From positions 1 to 5,318 of the forward strand of contig JARRRL010000227.1 of assembly GCA_037380725.1 (NCBI GenBank): a DNA stretch of 5,318 nucleotides, in the 5' to 3' direction. Shown here piece by piece: positions 4,522 through 5,318 of this stretch. Numbering within the stretch: the stretch's first letter is position 1; each line of letters starts with the position of its first letter. The notes below the pieces were generated by a model that worked only from the letters and a program-made list of their open reading frames with translations, was not told the DNA's origin and made no database searches. Made by a program: the position numbers and the translations under genes. The stretch comes from JARRRL01 sp037380725 (GTDB lineage: Bacteria; Pseudomonadota; Gammaproteobacteria; Pseudomonadales; JANQJO01).

Positions 4522-5318
4522 TCACATCTCCAACATCTTCACTTGACTCAATCCCATGTCTAAGTGTTATTTTTATCTCGCCTGTTTTACGAGAAGCTTG
4601 AATCAAAGTCTTTCCGCTTTGCTTCAAATAAGTTTTTTTAGAAGAGCGTTTCTCGCTATTTTTTTCACGTTTTTGTGTGATCGCAGAAAGGGCACGTTGA
4701 AGTGAAATAGCATCTCCACTTTCTAGGCGGTCATTCACTGTTGCTGCAATGTGCTCTGCTTTTTCAAAGCCTATCTCATTAACAGATTTTGCAACTTCTT
4801 CAACCATCCTTAAACTCAGCTGATCGACGTACTTAAACAACAAATTCACAACTGCTTCATTTTCTCGTAGAGAAGCAATTCGAAGTAAACGACTGAGATG
4901 GCGAACTGTTATATTCATGTCATCAGCGAATTCCATTTGCGTTCTGAACAATCCCAATTTCAATTGATCCGCGTAAGCGAAGGCTTTTTCTAGAGGAGAG
5001 ATATTTCGCGATTCTTCATTTTCAAAATGCATAAGCCTCAAGCAATTACGATCGTCAGCTGTAGTTATGCGTGCACGAAATTTTCTCCCTAAAGCGATGC
5101 AAGCTGACCATCGCCTTACTCCAAAAATAATTTCATAAGGATGCATTTCATCAGTGGTTTTTCGGACTAAGCCAGGTTGAAGTTGACCATCTTTTTTAAT
5201 TGAATTAATCAGACCGTCCAGTCTTTCTGGATTTAGCCAACCTTCATGTCGATTATGATAAATCCATGGAACACATTGTTGAGGGTCGATTTCCAATAGT
5301 TTTTCATTCACGATAGCA
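4481..5318 (-). CDS. parB: ParB/RepB/Spo0J-family partition protein, N-terminus cut by window edge
   Basis: This is a plasmid partition protein that binds centromere sites and stimulates a partner ParA ATPase to segregate replicon copies. The visible part (276 residues from a GTG at 5311) has an N-terminal ParB domain with PWIYHNR (15-21), SIKKDGQLQPGLVR (37-50), the nucleotide-binding signature GVRRWSAC (64-71, the GERR position) and ENEESRNISPLEKA (97-110, the ENxxR motif). A DNA-binding HTH lies at about 123-146. A lysine-rich linker (about 213-230) leads to a C-terminal segment at about 234-270 that probably dimerises. The frame is open through the GTG to position 5318, so the real start is probably outside the window and some N-terminal residues are missing. 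A parA gene is expected just upstream, beyond the edge. The C-terminal stop lies 299 bp before the TTG start of rep on the same strand. Confidence 0.85.
   Translation of the reverse strand, partial: AIVNEKLLEIDPQQCVPWIYHNRHEGWLNPERLDGLINSIKKDGQLQPGLVRKTTDEMHPYEIIFGVRRWSACIALGRKFRARITTADDRNCLRLMHFENEESRNISPLEKAFAYADQLKLGLFRTQMEFADDMNITVRHLSRLLRIASLRENEAVVNLLFKYVDQLSLRMVEEVAKSVNEIGFEKAEHIAATVNDRLESGDAISLQRALSAITQKREKNSEKRSSKKTYLKQSGKTLIQASRKTGEIKITLRHGIESSEDVGDVIKQILQDCRDGTF

Noticed and set aside
1..5318. CRISPR array, insertion sequence, integrase gene or tRNA attachment site
   Set aside because: No regular repeat-spacer pattern, transposase or recombinase frame, terminal inverted repeats or tRNA gene was seen, so integration can only be inferred from gene content.

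Overview
The window joins one housekeeping gene to one plasmid-type replication and partition module. The RimO protein is close to the gammaproteobacterial form along its whole length, and base composition is moderately AT-rich by eye. I infer a gammaproteobacterium but cannot support a genus.

Layout. Positions 1-422 hold no credible gene. They contain one perfect DnaA-box match, several short direct repeats and a weak candidate promoter. rimO (about 450-1853, + strand) is intact and encodes the ribosomal protein S12 methylthiotransferase. The rest of the window is read from the opposite strand. In transcription order (right to left) it holds a ParB partition protein that runs off the right edge (4481-5318), a roughly 300-bp interval with a 22-bp perfect palindrome, a Rep_3-type replication initiator (2790-4181, possibly longer at its N-terminus), a second 22-bp perfect palindrome, and a divergent second ParB-like protein (1788-2720). 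The last gene ends inside the 3' end of rimO, so the two genes overlap tail to tail by 66 bp.

How the parts fit. A Rep_3 initiator binds origin repeats and starts replication. A ParB binds centromere sites and works with a ParA ATPase, whose gene would be expected beyond the right edge. The second ParB-like protein keeps the HTH and C-terminal parts of the family but lacks the nucleotide-binding signature, so it looks more like a regulator or accessory partition factor. The two palindromes lie upstream of rep and of the second ParB-like gene and are probable operators or partition sites.

Most interesting points: the abrupt abutment of plasmid maintenance genes on rimO, where the RimO tail reads through into antisense of the ParB-like gene; a rep gene whose recognisable N-terminal homology continues upstream of any ATG or GTG; a charged insertion of about 70 residues inside the Rep DNA-binding region; and two dissimilar ParB-family proteins flanking one rep gene. 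The module is either an integrated plasmid or a plasmid/chromid that carries rimO. The window alone does not decide between them.
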